Shown: piece after piece, positions 56,716 through 64,000 of the stretch
Position numbering within the stretch: the stretch's first letter is position 1
Layout: each line of letters begins with the position of its first letter
NCBI RefSeq assembly: GCF_903645295.1
Contig: NZ_CAHJXM010000003.1
Location: 186,001-250,000 of the forward strand
Source: Bacillus sp. Marseille-Q1617
GTDB taxonomy: Bacteria > Bacillota > Bacilli > Bacillales > Bacillaceae_B
Length of the DNA stretch: 64,000 bases
Direction of reading: 5' to 3'
Notes under the pieces: generated by a model
Databases searched by the model: none
Told to the model about the DNA's origin: nothing
Seen by the model: only the letters and a program-made list of their open reading frames with translations
Translations under genes and position numbers: made by a program

Positions 56716-57903
56716 TTGAAAAACCATTGGCTTACCTCTTTAAGGGGAAAAGTTTTCGTTAAAATGGAAGGCAGACTCATTGAGAGGGTCATCAATCAAT
56801 TGCTGCGATCGAATATATCCATTTGGAATGTTAAAAGAGCCGGTACAGATACAATCACGTTTTATTTAGCATTAGAGGATGTACATAACTTCAGAAGAGC
56901 GGTACGGTCATCAGAGTGCAAGGTCACATTCCTCAGGGGCCAGGGAGGTCCTTTCCTGCTGAAACGGGCATTCAAGAATTCAGGTTTCCTCCTTGGCGGT
57001 TTATCTTTTCTCCTCATCGTCATTTTATTATCAAATATGGTATGGGGAATTCAGATCAAGGGGGCGGCACCGGAAACCGAGTACAACATTCGTAAGGAAC
57101 TTACAGCGATGGGGGTCAAAACAGGGAAACTTCAATTCTCGATTCCTGATGTTGAAAACATTCAGAGGGAGCTTTCTTCAAGGATGGATAATATAACATG
57201 GGTAGGTGTCGAATTAAGAGGGACAACCTTCCATTTCCAGGTCGTTGAAAAGAATGCACCGGAACCAATCGAATCAACCGGGCTCCAGCATATAGTCGCG
57301 AAGAAGAAAGCGGTCATCGTGGAAATGTTTGTGGAAGAGGGGGATCCCCAGGTCAAGGTGAATGATTATGTGAAAAAAGGACAGCTTCTCGTTTCGGGCG
57401 TGATCGGGAATGAAAAAAAACCGAAAGGAGTACCTGCAAAAGCAAAGATAATGGGAGAAACCTGGTATAAAACATCGGTGGAACTTCCCTTGAAGACAGA
57501 TTTCGTCGTGTTCAGCGGAAATGAGAAAAGAAAGCATTTTATAGAAATCGGTTCCTTGAGAATCCCGATATGGGGTTTTGGGAATCCTGATTTTAAGGAA
57601 TCGATAATGGAAGAGACGGAAAAACCAGTGAAGTTCCTGAAGTGGCAGCTGCCGATTGCCTATATTGATCAGAGCATGAAAGAAAAGGAAAATGTTGAAA
57701 GATCCTATACAAAAGAGCAAGCGATTCAAGAAGCGAAAAAACTTGCCAAAAATAATTTGTCATCTTCCCTCCCGGATGATGCAGAAATAATCGGTGAAAA
57801 AATTTTGCAAGAAAAGGTGGAGAATGGTAAAGTTAAGGTGAATCTTCACTTCAAAGTAGTAGAAAATATTGCAGAAGGACAACCAATTATTCAAGGAGAC
57901 TAA
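56716..57903 (+). CDS. yqfD: sporulation protein YqfD
   Basis: 395 residues. N-terminal cytoplasmic domain (about 1-85), one membrane helix (about 92-110, FLLGGLSFLLIVILLSN) and a large extracytoplasmic domain. Mother-cell membrane protein required for efficient sporulation in B. subtilis. Eleven bases after yqfC. Confidence 0.93.
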   Translation: MKNHWLTSLRGKVFVKMEGRLIERVINQLLRSNISIWNVKRAGTDTITFYLALEDVHNFRRAVRSSECKVTFLRGQGGPFLLKRAFKNSGFLLGGLSFLLIVILLSNMVWGIQIKGAAPETEYNIRKELTAMGVKTGKLQFSIPDVENIQRELSSRMDNITWVGVELRGTTFHFQVVEKNAPEPIESTGLQHIVAKKKAVIVEMFVEEGDPQVKVNDYVKKGQLLVSGVIGNEKKPKGVPAKAKIMGETWYKTSVELPLKTDFVVFSGNEKRKHFIEIGSLRIPIWGFGNPDFKESIMEETEKPVKFLKWQLPIAYIDQSMKEKENVERSYTKEQAIQEAKKLAKNNLSSSLPDDAEIIGEKILQEKVENGKVKVNLHFKVVENIAEGQPIIQGD

Positions 57904-57906
57904 TTA

Positions 57907-58866
57907 ATGTCAGATGATATCTTAATGAAATTACAGCTTGAAAATCCAAACGAAGCAGTGGCTTTATTTGGAGTTTCAGATTCTCACCTTAAATTAATCG
58001 AAAAAGAGTTAGACGTTTCAATTGTTACAAGGGGCGAAGAATTGCTAGTTTCAGGGAAAGAAGATCGTACGGAACTGGCCCTTGAAGTTTGTGACCGTTT
58101 AGTGAGCGTCATCCGTAAAGGCATCAATATCAGCCAGCGGGATGTGCTTCATGCCATTCAAATGGGTAAAAACGGAACGTTGGAATATTTCATTGATTTG
58201 TATAATGAAGAAATAACGAAAAATGCCAAGGGTAAATCGATCCGCGTAAAAACCCTTGGTCAAAGACAATATATTCACGCCATAAGGAAACACGATATGG
58301 TTTTCGGTATTGGCCCGGCAGGTACCGGGAAAACGTATCTGGCCGTCGTAATGGCTGTCCATGCGCTGAAAAATGGAGAGGTCAAGAAAATAATCCTCAC
58401 GAGGCCTGCTGTTGAAGCCGGTGAAAGCCTCGGGTTCCTTCCAGGGGACTTAAAGGAAAAAGTAGACCCGTATCTGCGTCCTCTATATGATGCACTGCAT
58501 GATGTGCTGGGGGCGGAGCATACAGCTCGTTTAATTGAAAGAGGAACGATTGAAATCGCTCCCCTGGCGTACATGAGGGGACGTACACTTGATGACGCAT
58601 TCGTCATTCTAGATGAAGCCCAGAATACGACCCAGGCGCAAATGAAGATGTTCTTGACGAGGCTCGGTTTCGACTCGAAGATGATCATCACCGGAGACCG
58701 CTCCCAAGTCGATTTGCCAAGAGGGGTCGAATCCGGGTTGATTTCCTCAGAAAGAATACTGAAAGATGTGAAAGGCGTCTCCTTCATCTATCTTGAACAG
58801 GCAGACGTAGTAAGACATCCCCTTGTAGCCAAAATCATAAATGCTTTCGAAAAAAACGAAAAATAA
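57907..58866 (+). CDS. phoH: PhoH-like ATPase
   Basis: 319 residues. N-terminal KH-like segment, Walker A GPAGTGKT at 136-143 and Walker B FVILDEAQNTT, and a TGDRSQVDLP sensor. Predicted RNA-linked ATPase, often beside ybeY in rRNA maturation. In B. subtilis followed directly by yqfF (pgpH); here an insertion sequence separates them. Confidence 0.95.
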   Translation: MSDDILMKLQLENPNEAVALFGVSDSHLKLIEKELDVSIVTRGEELLVSGKEDRTELALEVCDRLVSVIRKGINISQRDVLHAIQMGKNGTLEYFIDLYNEEITKNAKGKSIRVKTLGQRQYIHAIRKHDMVFGIGPAGTGKTYLAVVMAVHALKNGEVKKIILTRPAVEAGESLGFLPGDLKEKVDPYLRPLYDALHDVLGAEHTARLIERGTIEIAPLAYMRGRTLDDAFVILDEAQNTTQAQMKMFLTRLGFDSKMIITGDRSQVDLPRGVESGLISSERILKDVKGVSFIYLEQADVVRHPLVAKIINAFEKNEK

Positions 58867-58875
58867 TTGCAGCTT

Positions 58876-58917
58876 AAAAGATTGACTTTGCCTTTTATAG
58901 GCAGTCAATCTTTTTTA
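58876..58917 (+). terminator. phoH terminator
   Basis: AAGATTGACT-TTGCC and GGCAG-TCAATCTT pair around TTTTATA, followed by TTTTTATG. Would cut transcription before the insertion sequence. Confidence 0.88.
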
Positions 58918-58950
58918 TGTGACTTACATTCTTTTTACCGATTCTAATTG

Positions 58951-58982
58951 GCTGCAGCTGGACAGTTCCGCCCCTTGACGAG
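58951..58982. repeat. repeat fragments flanking the insertion sequence on the left
   Basis: GCTGCAGCTGGACAG is the reverse complement of the start of repeat B (seen at 40182), and CTTGACGAG matches the GCGACGAG of repeat A's right half (40320-40327). With the right flank these show the element entered a copy of repeat A. Confidence 0.55.
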
Positions 58983-59095
58983 TTATCATGAACAAAACTA
59001 GCTCCTTATTCGTAACTTCGTAGGTTAACTGGGTATATGAAAGTAAGCACAATCAAACCCAATCAGAGCTACATTACGAAAGGAGCTAGCTTATT

Positions 59096-60205
59096 ATGAA
59101 GAATACCACAAAATTTATTGGTTTAGACGTATCTAAAGAAAAAATTTCAGTTGCCATCGCAGATGTAGGACGTGAAGCTCCAAGGTACTATGGCATGATT
59201 CCTCATACTGCTGAAGCCCTCCGGTCTCTCGTGAAAAAGCTTGGTCAATCTGAAAACCTGTACATGTGTTATGAAGCTGGACCAACAGGCTATCCACTCT
59301 ATCGCTTACTGACTTCAATGGGTGTGCATTGTGATATTATTGCGCCATCACTCATTCCTCAAAAGCCTGGGGAGCGTGTGAAAACAGATAAAAGAGACGC
59401 CATCCGACTCGCTCAGCTCTATAGAGCTGGTGAGTTAACAACGATCCATGTGCCTTCAGAAGAAGGTGAAGCACTGCGTGATCTGGTTCGCTGCCGTGAA
59501 GATGCAAAAGAAGATGAGCTGCGTGCCAGACACCGGCTGACTAAATTCCTGATGCGTCACGAAATCCGGCCACCCGATGGTGTGAATCGTTGGACAATTA
59601 AATACTACAGGTGGCTTGATACACTGAAGTTCGAGTATTCATCTGCGCGTGTTGTATTTCAGGAATACTATCATCAACTCAAAGAGCTTCAACAGCGGGT
59701 GATTAGACTTGAAGAAGAGATTCGCGAACAGTCCACAAAAAATGTGCACGCACCGATGATCCAGGCTTTTCAATCACTACGGGGCATCGCACTGATTACG
59801 GCGACCAGCCTTGTCGCAGAAGTAGCGTGTTTCCAACGCTTTCAGACGGCGCCTCAATTTATGGCTTACGCCGGATTGATTCCGAGTGAGTACTCAAGTG
59901 GTGAACGCAGACACCAGGGGCAAATCACAAAAGCCGGTAACCGACATTTGAGAAAACTGTTAATTGAAGCTGCCTGGAGTTACCGATATTCACCTGCCGT
60001 TAAAGGTGATTTAAAAAAGCGTCAACAAGGAAGTCCGCTTACTGTGAAGGAAATCTCCTGGAAAGCGCAAAACAGACTCCATAAAAAATATTACCGATTG
60101 GTTTCTAAAGGGAAAGAAAAAAATAAAGCCATTACCGCTGTCGCCAGGGAACTAGCTGGGTTTATTTGGGCGATTTCGCAAGAAATCAAACCGATTCATC
60201 AGTAA
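59096..60205 (+). CDS. IS110/IS1111-family transposase (bridge-RNA-type recombinase)
   Basis: 369 residues. N-terminal RuvC-like DEDD domain with D11 (GLDVSKE), E60 (CYEAGPTG), D98 and D101 (VKTDKRDAIRLA). A coiled-coil middle (about 200-220) follows, then the C-terminal Tnp domain with SLRGIALITATSLVAE and YAGLIPSEYSSGERRHQGQITKAGNRHLRKLLIEAAW, containing the serine S267/S268 region used in strand exchange. Length and motifs are intact, so the element may be active. AAAGGAG lies 12 bases upstream of ATG. Confidence 0.93.
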   Translation: MKNTTKFIGLDVSKEKISVAIADVGREAPRYYGMIPHTAEALRSLVKKLGQSENLYMCYEAGPTGYPLYRLLTSMGVHCDIIAPSLIPQKPGERVKTDKRDAIRLAQLYRAGELTTIHVPSEEGEALRDLVRCREDAKEDELRARHRLTKFLMRHEIRPPDGVNRWTIKYYRWLDTLKFEYSSARVVFQEYYHQLKELQQRVIRLEEEIREQSTKNVHAPMIQAFQSLRGIALITATSLVAEVACFQRFQTAPQFMAYAGLIPSEYSSGERRHQGQITKAGNRHLRKLLIEAAWSYRYSPAVKGDLKKRQQGSPLTVKEISWKAQNRLHKKYYRLVSKGKEKNKAITAVARELAGFIWAISQEIKPIHQ

Positions 60206-60613
60206 ATCCTTTGTTTCAAGTGATCTAGTGTTCCTTGTATACAGTTTTGCCCAAACGAAACGAAGATGAGATGAGCTTAGGGCTCGAAGGCAAAGATCAA
60301 CACCGGGAAGGAACATCCACGTGCCTCCTCTGTGCTAGTCTGATTCGTCAGATGAATGCACGTTACGAGTTAGTGGGAAAGTCCTTCATACGGAAAGATA
60401 AAATGTGTGAATCCACGAATATCAGAGTGCTAACCGCAGTCGAACATTTTTGCCTTCGTGCCGTGTGCTTACCTTTAGTTTCATCCTAAATGAAAGGAGA
60501 AAACCAGTAGGAAACGCACAGTCAAAGCAAAGTTTAAAAGAAGCTGTAGGGGCTTCGCTTCTTAAAGGCGGACAAAAATAATTCAAAATCGAATGGGGAG
60601 CACCTGTATTGAC
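60206..60613 (+). ncRNA. candidate bridge RNA region of the IS element
   Basis: 408 bp between the transposase stop and the right inverted repeat, without a credible gene. By analogy with the IS1111 group, the guide RNA should lie here. Two 8-base words match the element's junctions: ACGAGTTA (60365-60372) equals 58978-58985 at the left junction, and ATATCAGA (60419-60426) equals 60624-60631 at the right junction. A CTGA-TTCG-TCAG hairpin lies between about 60340 and 60352. Guides and ends cannot be fixed without folding and relatives. Confidence 0.4.
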
Positions 60614-60629
60614 AGTTTTGTTCATATCA

Positions 60630-60686
60630 GAAGGCTCAAGGGTCACCCGCGGAAAGCGAAGTCTTGCACGGAAATCAACAGCGGTG
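60630..60686 (+). repeat. dispersed repeat A, right part (second copy)
   Basis: GAAGGCTCAAGGGTCACCCGCGGAAAGCGAAGTCTTGCACGGAAATCAACAGCGGTG, about 90 percent like 40331-40383. Begins exactly where the insertion sequence ends. Confidence 0.85.
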
Positions 60687-60840
60687 TTCAAAGAGAAGTT
60701 TACGAAACAATCCTTTTCTGTGATAAGAATAGATAATTAAGTCAAAAACTGTTATGATTTTACATAATTAGAGGAATGGTCACCATCAATACGGCATAGC
60801 ACGGTCAAACCCGATCCGTTAAGATTACAGGGGGTTCTTT
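60687..60840. other. leader region of pgpH
   Basis: AT-rich 150 bp with a TGTTATGAT extended -10-like word near 60749-60757 but no good -35, then AGGGGG at the start codon. Should hold the promoter now driving pgpH-ybeY-dgkA, since the phoH terminator and the IS lie upstream. Confidence 0.35.
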
Positions 60841-63000
60841 ATGCAAACGCACCCATTATTACATAAAATAAGAATGTTTCTGAGTTACCGGTTATTCACT
60901 AACATAATGTTTATTTTGCTTGGGATCATCGTATTTGGCATCCTTTACGGAAACGTTAAGCCAAACCCGCTTGATATCAGCCTTTACGGGGAAGCTCCAT
61001 CAACGATCCGGGCACCTAAAACGCTCGAAGACGAGGAAGCCACTGAAAAGAAAAAAGAGGAAGCGAAAGCAGAAGTGGGAAACGTGTACAGCACGAAAGA
61101 AGGTGCTGTGAATAACGCTGTCATGCTTGTCAGTTCTTTAATCGACAGTGTACTTGAAGTAAAAGATGGGTCTGAAAAAGAAACCCCTCCAGAAGAGGAA
61201 GAGATTAACCCACAAAGCCCAAATGTGAATAAACAGCTAGAAGAGCTTAAGAAACGTCTTCCTGAAAGCAACGATAATATTGTAACAAAGGCACTGACCG
61301 ATAAAGTCCTGAAAACACTGCTGGCTGCGACTGAAACCGATCTGGAAAGAGTGGAATCGATCGTAACGACACAGCTGCAGGTCATTATGCAGAACAAAGT
61401 GAAAGAAGAGGAAATAAGGGAAGCAAAGGTAAATCTGGAAGAACGGATAAAGAGCTTCACATTCACCGGAGACTTATCTGATGCAGCGGTCGCACTGGGG
61501 AACGTTGCGATTGAGCCGACCGAATATTATGATGAGGAAAAAACGGAACAGCTGAAGAAACAGGCAGTTGAAGAAGTTCAGCCCGTTAAAATTGTCTATG
61601 GCGAAGTCATCGTAGAAGAAGGTAAACTGGTCACGCCAAACATCTATGAAACATTGAATGATTTTGGTATGGTAGAAGAAGATTTTTCTTTGAAGCCGAT
61701 TATTGGACTGGCTCTGTTTATTATCGTGATCATCAGTTCTCTGTATTATTTCTTCTACACACTTGAAGTAAAGGAAGAGCAGAAACAGAACTATTTGATC
61801 TTAACGAGCATTGTGTTTGTCATATCGTTGTTAATCATGAAGATAACCGGATTATTAAAACAGCTGGAGATAAATGATATTGCGTTCTTATTTCCTGCCG
61901 CTTTCACCGGAATGATCCTCCGCATCCTGCTGAATGAACGGATTGCCATGATGATGGTGTTTATCATTTCTGCTTGCGCGAGTATCGTATTTAATGAAAA
62001 GTTTTCCGGCTCCATCGATATAGAGGTTGCGATTTATACGTTGTTCAGCGGAGTGGCTGGAATAATGACGCTTGTCAGCAGGAATCAGCGTACCAATATT
62101 TTGAGGGCTGGTATTTATGTGGCTTTCGTCAATATATTGATCATTGCCTTTCTTGTACTGTTAAGTGATGTATCCTATACAAGTACAGAATATATTTATT
62201 ATCTTGTATTTGCGCTTGTGTCGGGAATCGGCTCTTCCATTTTGACAATCGGATTCCTTCCGTTCTTTGAAACAGGATTCGGTATCTTGTCTTCAATGAG
62301 ACTGGTCGAGCTTTCAAGTCCTAATCAGCCATTATTAAAAAAATTGCTGACGGAGGCACCGGGAACCTATCATCATAGTGTGATGGTGGCGAATCTTGCT
62401 GAAGCTGCCTGTGAAGCCATTGGTGCAAATGGACTGCTGGCCAGGGTCGGATGTTATTATCATGACGTGGGGAAATCGAAGCGGCCGCATTTTTTCATAG
62501 AAAATCAGATGAATATTGAAAATCCGCATGATCGAATGACTCCTGAAACAAGTAAAACCATCATCATCAACCACGCATCGGATGGTGCAGATATGCTGAG
62601 GAAATATAAGCTTCCTAAAGAGATCATCGATATAGCTGAACAGCACCATGGCACGACTCTGTTGAAATATTTTTATTATAAGGCGAAAGAACAAGGGAAA
62701 GATGTAACTGAAGAAGAGTACAGGTACCCGGGACCCAAGCCGCAAACCAAAGAAACTGCGATTATCAACATCGCTGACAGTGTAGAGGCGGCTGTCCGGT
62801 CAAAGAATTCCCCGACCCAGGAGGAAATCAAAAATCTTGTAGCATCGATTGTGAAAGATCGTCTGAATGACGGTCAATTCAATGAATGCGATCTTTCGTT
62901 AAAGGAACTTGAAAAAGTGAAGACAGCCCTTTGTGAAACGTTAAATGGTATTTATCATCCAAGGATTGAATACCCTGAACTTAATGCTAAAGGAGAATAA
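60841..63000 (+). CDS. pgpH: cyclic-di-AMP phosphodiesterase PgpH (7TMR-HD)
   Basis: 719 residues: N-terminal membrane helix (about 18-38), a large extracytoplasmic domain (about 45-275), seven membrane helices (about 280-480) and a cytosolic HD domain with H511-H512 (YHHSVMVANLAE), H541-D542 (YYHDVGKSKRPHF) and HHGTTLLKYFYY. Hydrolyses c-di-AMP to pApA, linking to osmolyte and potassium balance. yqfF in B. subtilis. Followed by ybeY after three bases. Confidence 0.95.
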   Translation: MQTHPLLHKIRMFLSYRLFTNIMFILLGIIVFGILYGNVKPNPLDISLYGEAPSTIRAPKTLEDEEATEKKKEEAKAEVGNVYSTKEGAVNNAVMLVSSLIDSVLEVKDGSEKETPPEEEEINPQSPNVNKQLEELKKRLPESNDNIVTKALTDKVLKTLLAATETDLERVESIVTTQLQVIMQNKVKEEEIREAKVNLEERIKSFTFTGDLSDAAVALGNVAIEPTEYYDEEKTEQLKKQAVEEVQPVKIVYGEVIVEEGKLVTPNIYETLNDFGMVEEDFSLKPIIGLALFIIVIISSLYYFFYTLEVKEEQKQNYLILTSIVFVISLLIMKITGLLKQLEINDIAFLFPAAFTGMILRILLNERIAMMMVFIISACASIVFNEKFSGSIDIEVAIYTLFSGVAGIMTLVSRNQRTNILRAGIYVAFVNILIIAFLVLLSDVSYTSTEYIYYLVFALVSGIGSSILTIGFLPFFETGFGILSSMRLVELSSPNQPLLKKLLTEAPGTYHHSVMVANLAEAACEAIGANGLLARVGCYYHDVGKSKRPHFFIENQMNIENPHDRMTPETSKTIIINHASDGADMLRKYKLPKEIIDIAEQHHGTTLLKYFYYKAKEQGKDVTEEEYRYPGPKPQTKETAIINIADSVEAAVRSKNSPTQEEIKNLVASIVKDRLNDGQFNECDLSLKELEKVKTALCETLNGIYHPRIEYPELNAKGE

Positions 63001-63003
63001 AGC

Positions 63004-63477
63004 ATGACACTATCCATCGACTTTATTGATGAGACTGAACGACTATCAGAAGAAGAAATAGAGCAGATTGAAGAGATTTTGAATTTTGCTGCCAAGAAAG
63101 AGGAAATAGAGGAAAGCAGTGAAGTTTCGGTGACGTTTGTTTCAAACGATCGGATCCGGGAAATCAATCGTGAGTACCGCCATAAAGATCAGCCTACCGA
63201 TGTCATTTCTTTTGCCCTGGAAGAATTGGGGGAAGATGAAATCGAAATTGTAGGCGCTGACATGCCGAGGGTATTGGGGGATATCATCATTTCTGTCGAG
63301 CGTGCGAAAGAGCAGGCAGAAGAATATGACCATTCTTTTTCCCGGGAACTTGGGTTCCTGGCCCTTCATGGCTTTCTGCACTTATTGGGATATGATCATA
63401 TGGAGGAGCAGGATGAAAAGGAAATGTTCCAGAGACAAAAGGATATCCTCGATGAGTATGGACTCAAAAGAGAGTAG
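63004..63477 (+). CDS. ybeY: endoribonuclease YbeY
   Basis: 157 residues, as in B. subtilis YqfG. Zinc site H122-GFL-H126-LLGYD-H132, with [18 protein letters not shown] conserved upstream. Needed for 16S rRNA 3' maturation and ribosome quality control. AAAGGAG just before ATG; overlaps the dgkA start. Confidence 0.96.
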   Translation: MTLSIDFIDETERLSEEEIEQIEEILNFAAKKEEIEESSEVSVTFVSNDRIREINREYRHKDQPTDVISFALEELGEDEIEIVGADMPRVLGDIIISVERAKEQAEEYDHSFSRELGFLALHGFLHLLGYDHMEEQDEKEMFQRQKDILDEYGLKRE

Positions 63478-63838
63478 ATTCGGGCTGGAACGTCTTAGAA
63501 AGTCCTTCGGATATGCCTGGCAGGGAATCAGGTTTGTATGGTCATCGGAGCAGAACTTCAGAATACATGCAGCAGCGGGTTTCATTGCTGCGGCCCTTGG
63601 TGTGCTTCTGAGCATTTCAGTATTTGAGTGGATCGTACTTATCTTACTCATTTCTGGCATGATGGCGCTAGAAACGATGAACACAGCCATCGAAAAAGCA
63701 GTCGACCTTGTGTCTCCAGATGATCATCCGCTTGCAAAGGCTTCCAAAGATGCGGCAGCGGCTGCTGTCTTGCTATTTGCAATCGGTTCATTCATCATCG
63801 GATGCATCATTTTCATTCCTAAAATATTTAATTATTAA
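63452..63838 (+). CDS. dgkA: undecaprenol/diacylglycerol kinase DgkA
   Basis: 128-residue membrane kinase with three helices and the signature [40 protein letters not shown]. In Gram-positive bacteria it phosphorylates undecaprenol, restoring the cell-wall lipid carrier. ATG at 63452 lies eight bases after AAAAGG; ATG at 63458 is the alternative. Starts inside the end of ybeY, so coupled. Confidence 0.93.
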   Translation: MSMDSKESRFGLERLRKSFGYAWQGIRFVWSSEQNFRIHAAAGFIAAALGVLLSISVFEWIVLILLISGMMALETMNTAIEKAVDLVSPDDHPLAKASKDAAAAAVLLFAIGSFIIGCIIFIPKIFNY

Positions 63839-63859
63839 GCAGTTTTCTCATCAGATGCC

Positions 63860-63907
63860 GGTCACCCGGGGAAAGCGAAGTCTTCCACGGACATCAACAG
63901 TGGTGAT
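63860..63907 (+). repeat. dispersed repeat A, right-end remnant (third copy)
   Basis: GGTCACCCGGGGAAAGCGAAGTCTTCCACGGACATCAACAGTGGTGA, clearly the same sequence as 40339-40383 and 60641-60686 with several substitutions. The rest of the repeat is missing. Confidence 0.8.
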
Positions 63908-63932
63908 TTAATAGAACCAATAAAAAAACACC

Positions 63933-63980
63933 TTAAAGAGGCGTGCAGGAAGAACTTTTCTTTCCGCAAGCCTCTTTTTG
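63933..63980 (+). terminator. terminator after dgkA
   Basis: AAAGAGGC...GCCTCTTT outer stem with inner TGC/GCA and GGAA/TTCC, followed by TTTTTG. Confidence 0.88.
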
Positions 63981-64000
63981 ATTTGAAAACGCTCTTATTG

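Larger units (their letters stand above)
58983..60629 (+). mobile_element. IS110-family (IS1111-group type) insertion sequence
   Basis: About 1.65 kb. Perfect 12-bp inverted repeats ATGAACAAAACT (58988-58999) and AGTTTTGTTCAT (60614-60625). One transposase gene, a short left non-coding end (about 100 bp) and a long right one (about 410 bp). Subterminal repeats plus a long 3' non-coding region are features of the IS1111 group. It has split repeat A: GACGAG ends at 58982 and GAAGGCTC resumes at 60630. Outer boundaries are uncertain by a few bases. Confidence 0.8.

Noticed and set aside
60235-60489. 84-codon ORF downstream of the transposase
   Set aside because: No ribosome binding site, no recognisable domain, and it lies where an IS1111-type guide RNA is expected.

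Overview
The window is chromosomal DNA from an endospore-forming, Gram-positive bacterium of the family Bacillaceae (Bacillus or a close relative such as Rossellomorea; the genus is an inference). Gene content and order follow the Bacillus subtilis yrrO-to-dgkA segment almost gene for gene. Sporulation genes (pbpI, an uninterrupted sigK, sda, gpr, spoIIP, yqfC, yqfD), competence genes (comEA, comEB, comEC, comER) and a CIRCE-controlled hrcA-grpE-dnaK-dnaJ cluster are all present. Most genes have strong AGGAGG-type ribosome binding sites, and U-tailed hairpin terminators are plentiful.

Layout. 1-9.9 kb: tRNA hydroxylation (yrrO, cut by the window edge), udk, greA, pbpI, yrrS, yrzA, then the methionine-to-cysteine operon yrrT-mtnN-mccA-mccB-yrhC. 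9.9-11 kb: four very small ORFs, including YrzI-type peptides, each with its own ribosome binding site and most with a terminator. 11-18.7 kb: an arsenic island absent from the B. subtilis version of this locus. It holds a GNAT acetyltransferase, arsR-arsB-arsC, arsD-arsA, a dual-specificity-phosphatase-like protein and a HesB/IscA-like protein, followed by a second ArsR circuit controlling an ArsP-type permease and two Cys-rich miniproteins. 18.7-21.5 kb: sigK, a YjcZ-like spore protein, pssA, psd and sda with DnaA boxes. 21.9-26.9 kb: yqeG-yqeH-aroE-yqeI-nadD-yqeK-rsfS-yqeM (ribosome assembly, shikimate, NAD). 27-33.7 kb: comER, comEA-EB-EC, yqzM, holA, rpsT. 33.8-40 kb: gpr, spoIIP, yqxA, lepA, hemW. 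40.5-48.5 kb: heat-shock cluster, then prmA, rsmE, mtaB. 48.7-53.3 kb: an alpha-glucosidase with cre-like sites, deoC, yqeW, rpsU, yqeY. 53.5-63.8 kb: nfeD-type protease, floA, a yqfB-position gene, yqfC, yqfD, phoH, then an IS110/IS1111-group insertion sequence, then pgpH, ybeY, dgkA.

How the genes work together. The island combines arsenate reduction (ArsC), arsenite efflux (ArsAB with the chaperone ArsD), probable organoarsenical export (ArsP) and probable N-acetylation of an arsenical or phosphinothricin-like amino acid. Its second half carries five copies of one 16-bp dyad, ATCAA-N6-TTGAT, placed at both divergent promoters and inside the arsR2 operon, which marks a compact ArsR2 regulon.

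Most interesting non-coding features. (1) The IS1111-type element has 12-bp inverted repeats and a 408-bp 3' non-coding region that could encode a bridge RNA. It has inserted into a dispersed Bacillaceae repeat that also occurs at about 40.3 kb (where it is itself split by a second repeat) and at 63.9 kb. (2) Five ArsR2 operators. (3) A 120-nt folded segment between mtnN and mccA. (4) Two short-period tandem arrays of 20 and 21 bp. (5) A cluster of promoter-sORF-terminator modules.
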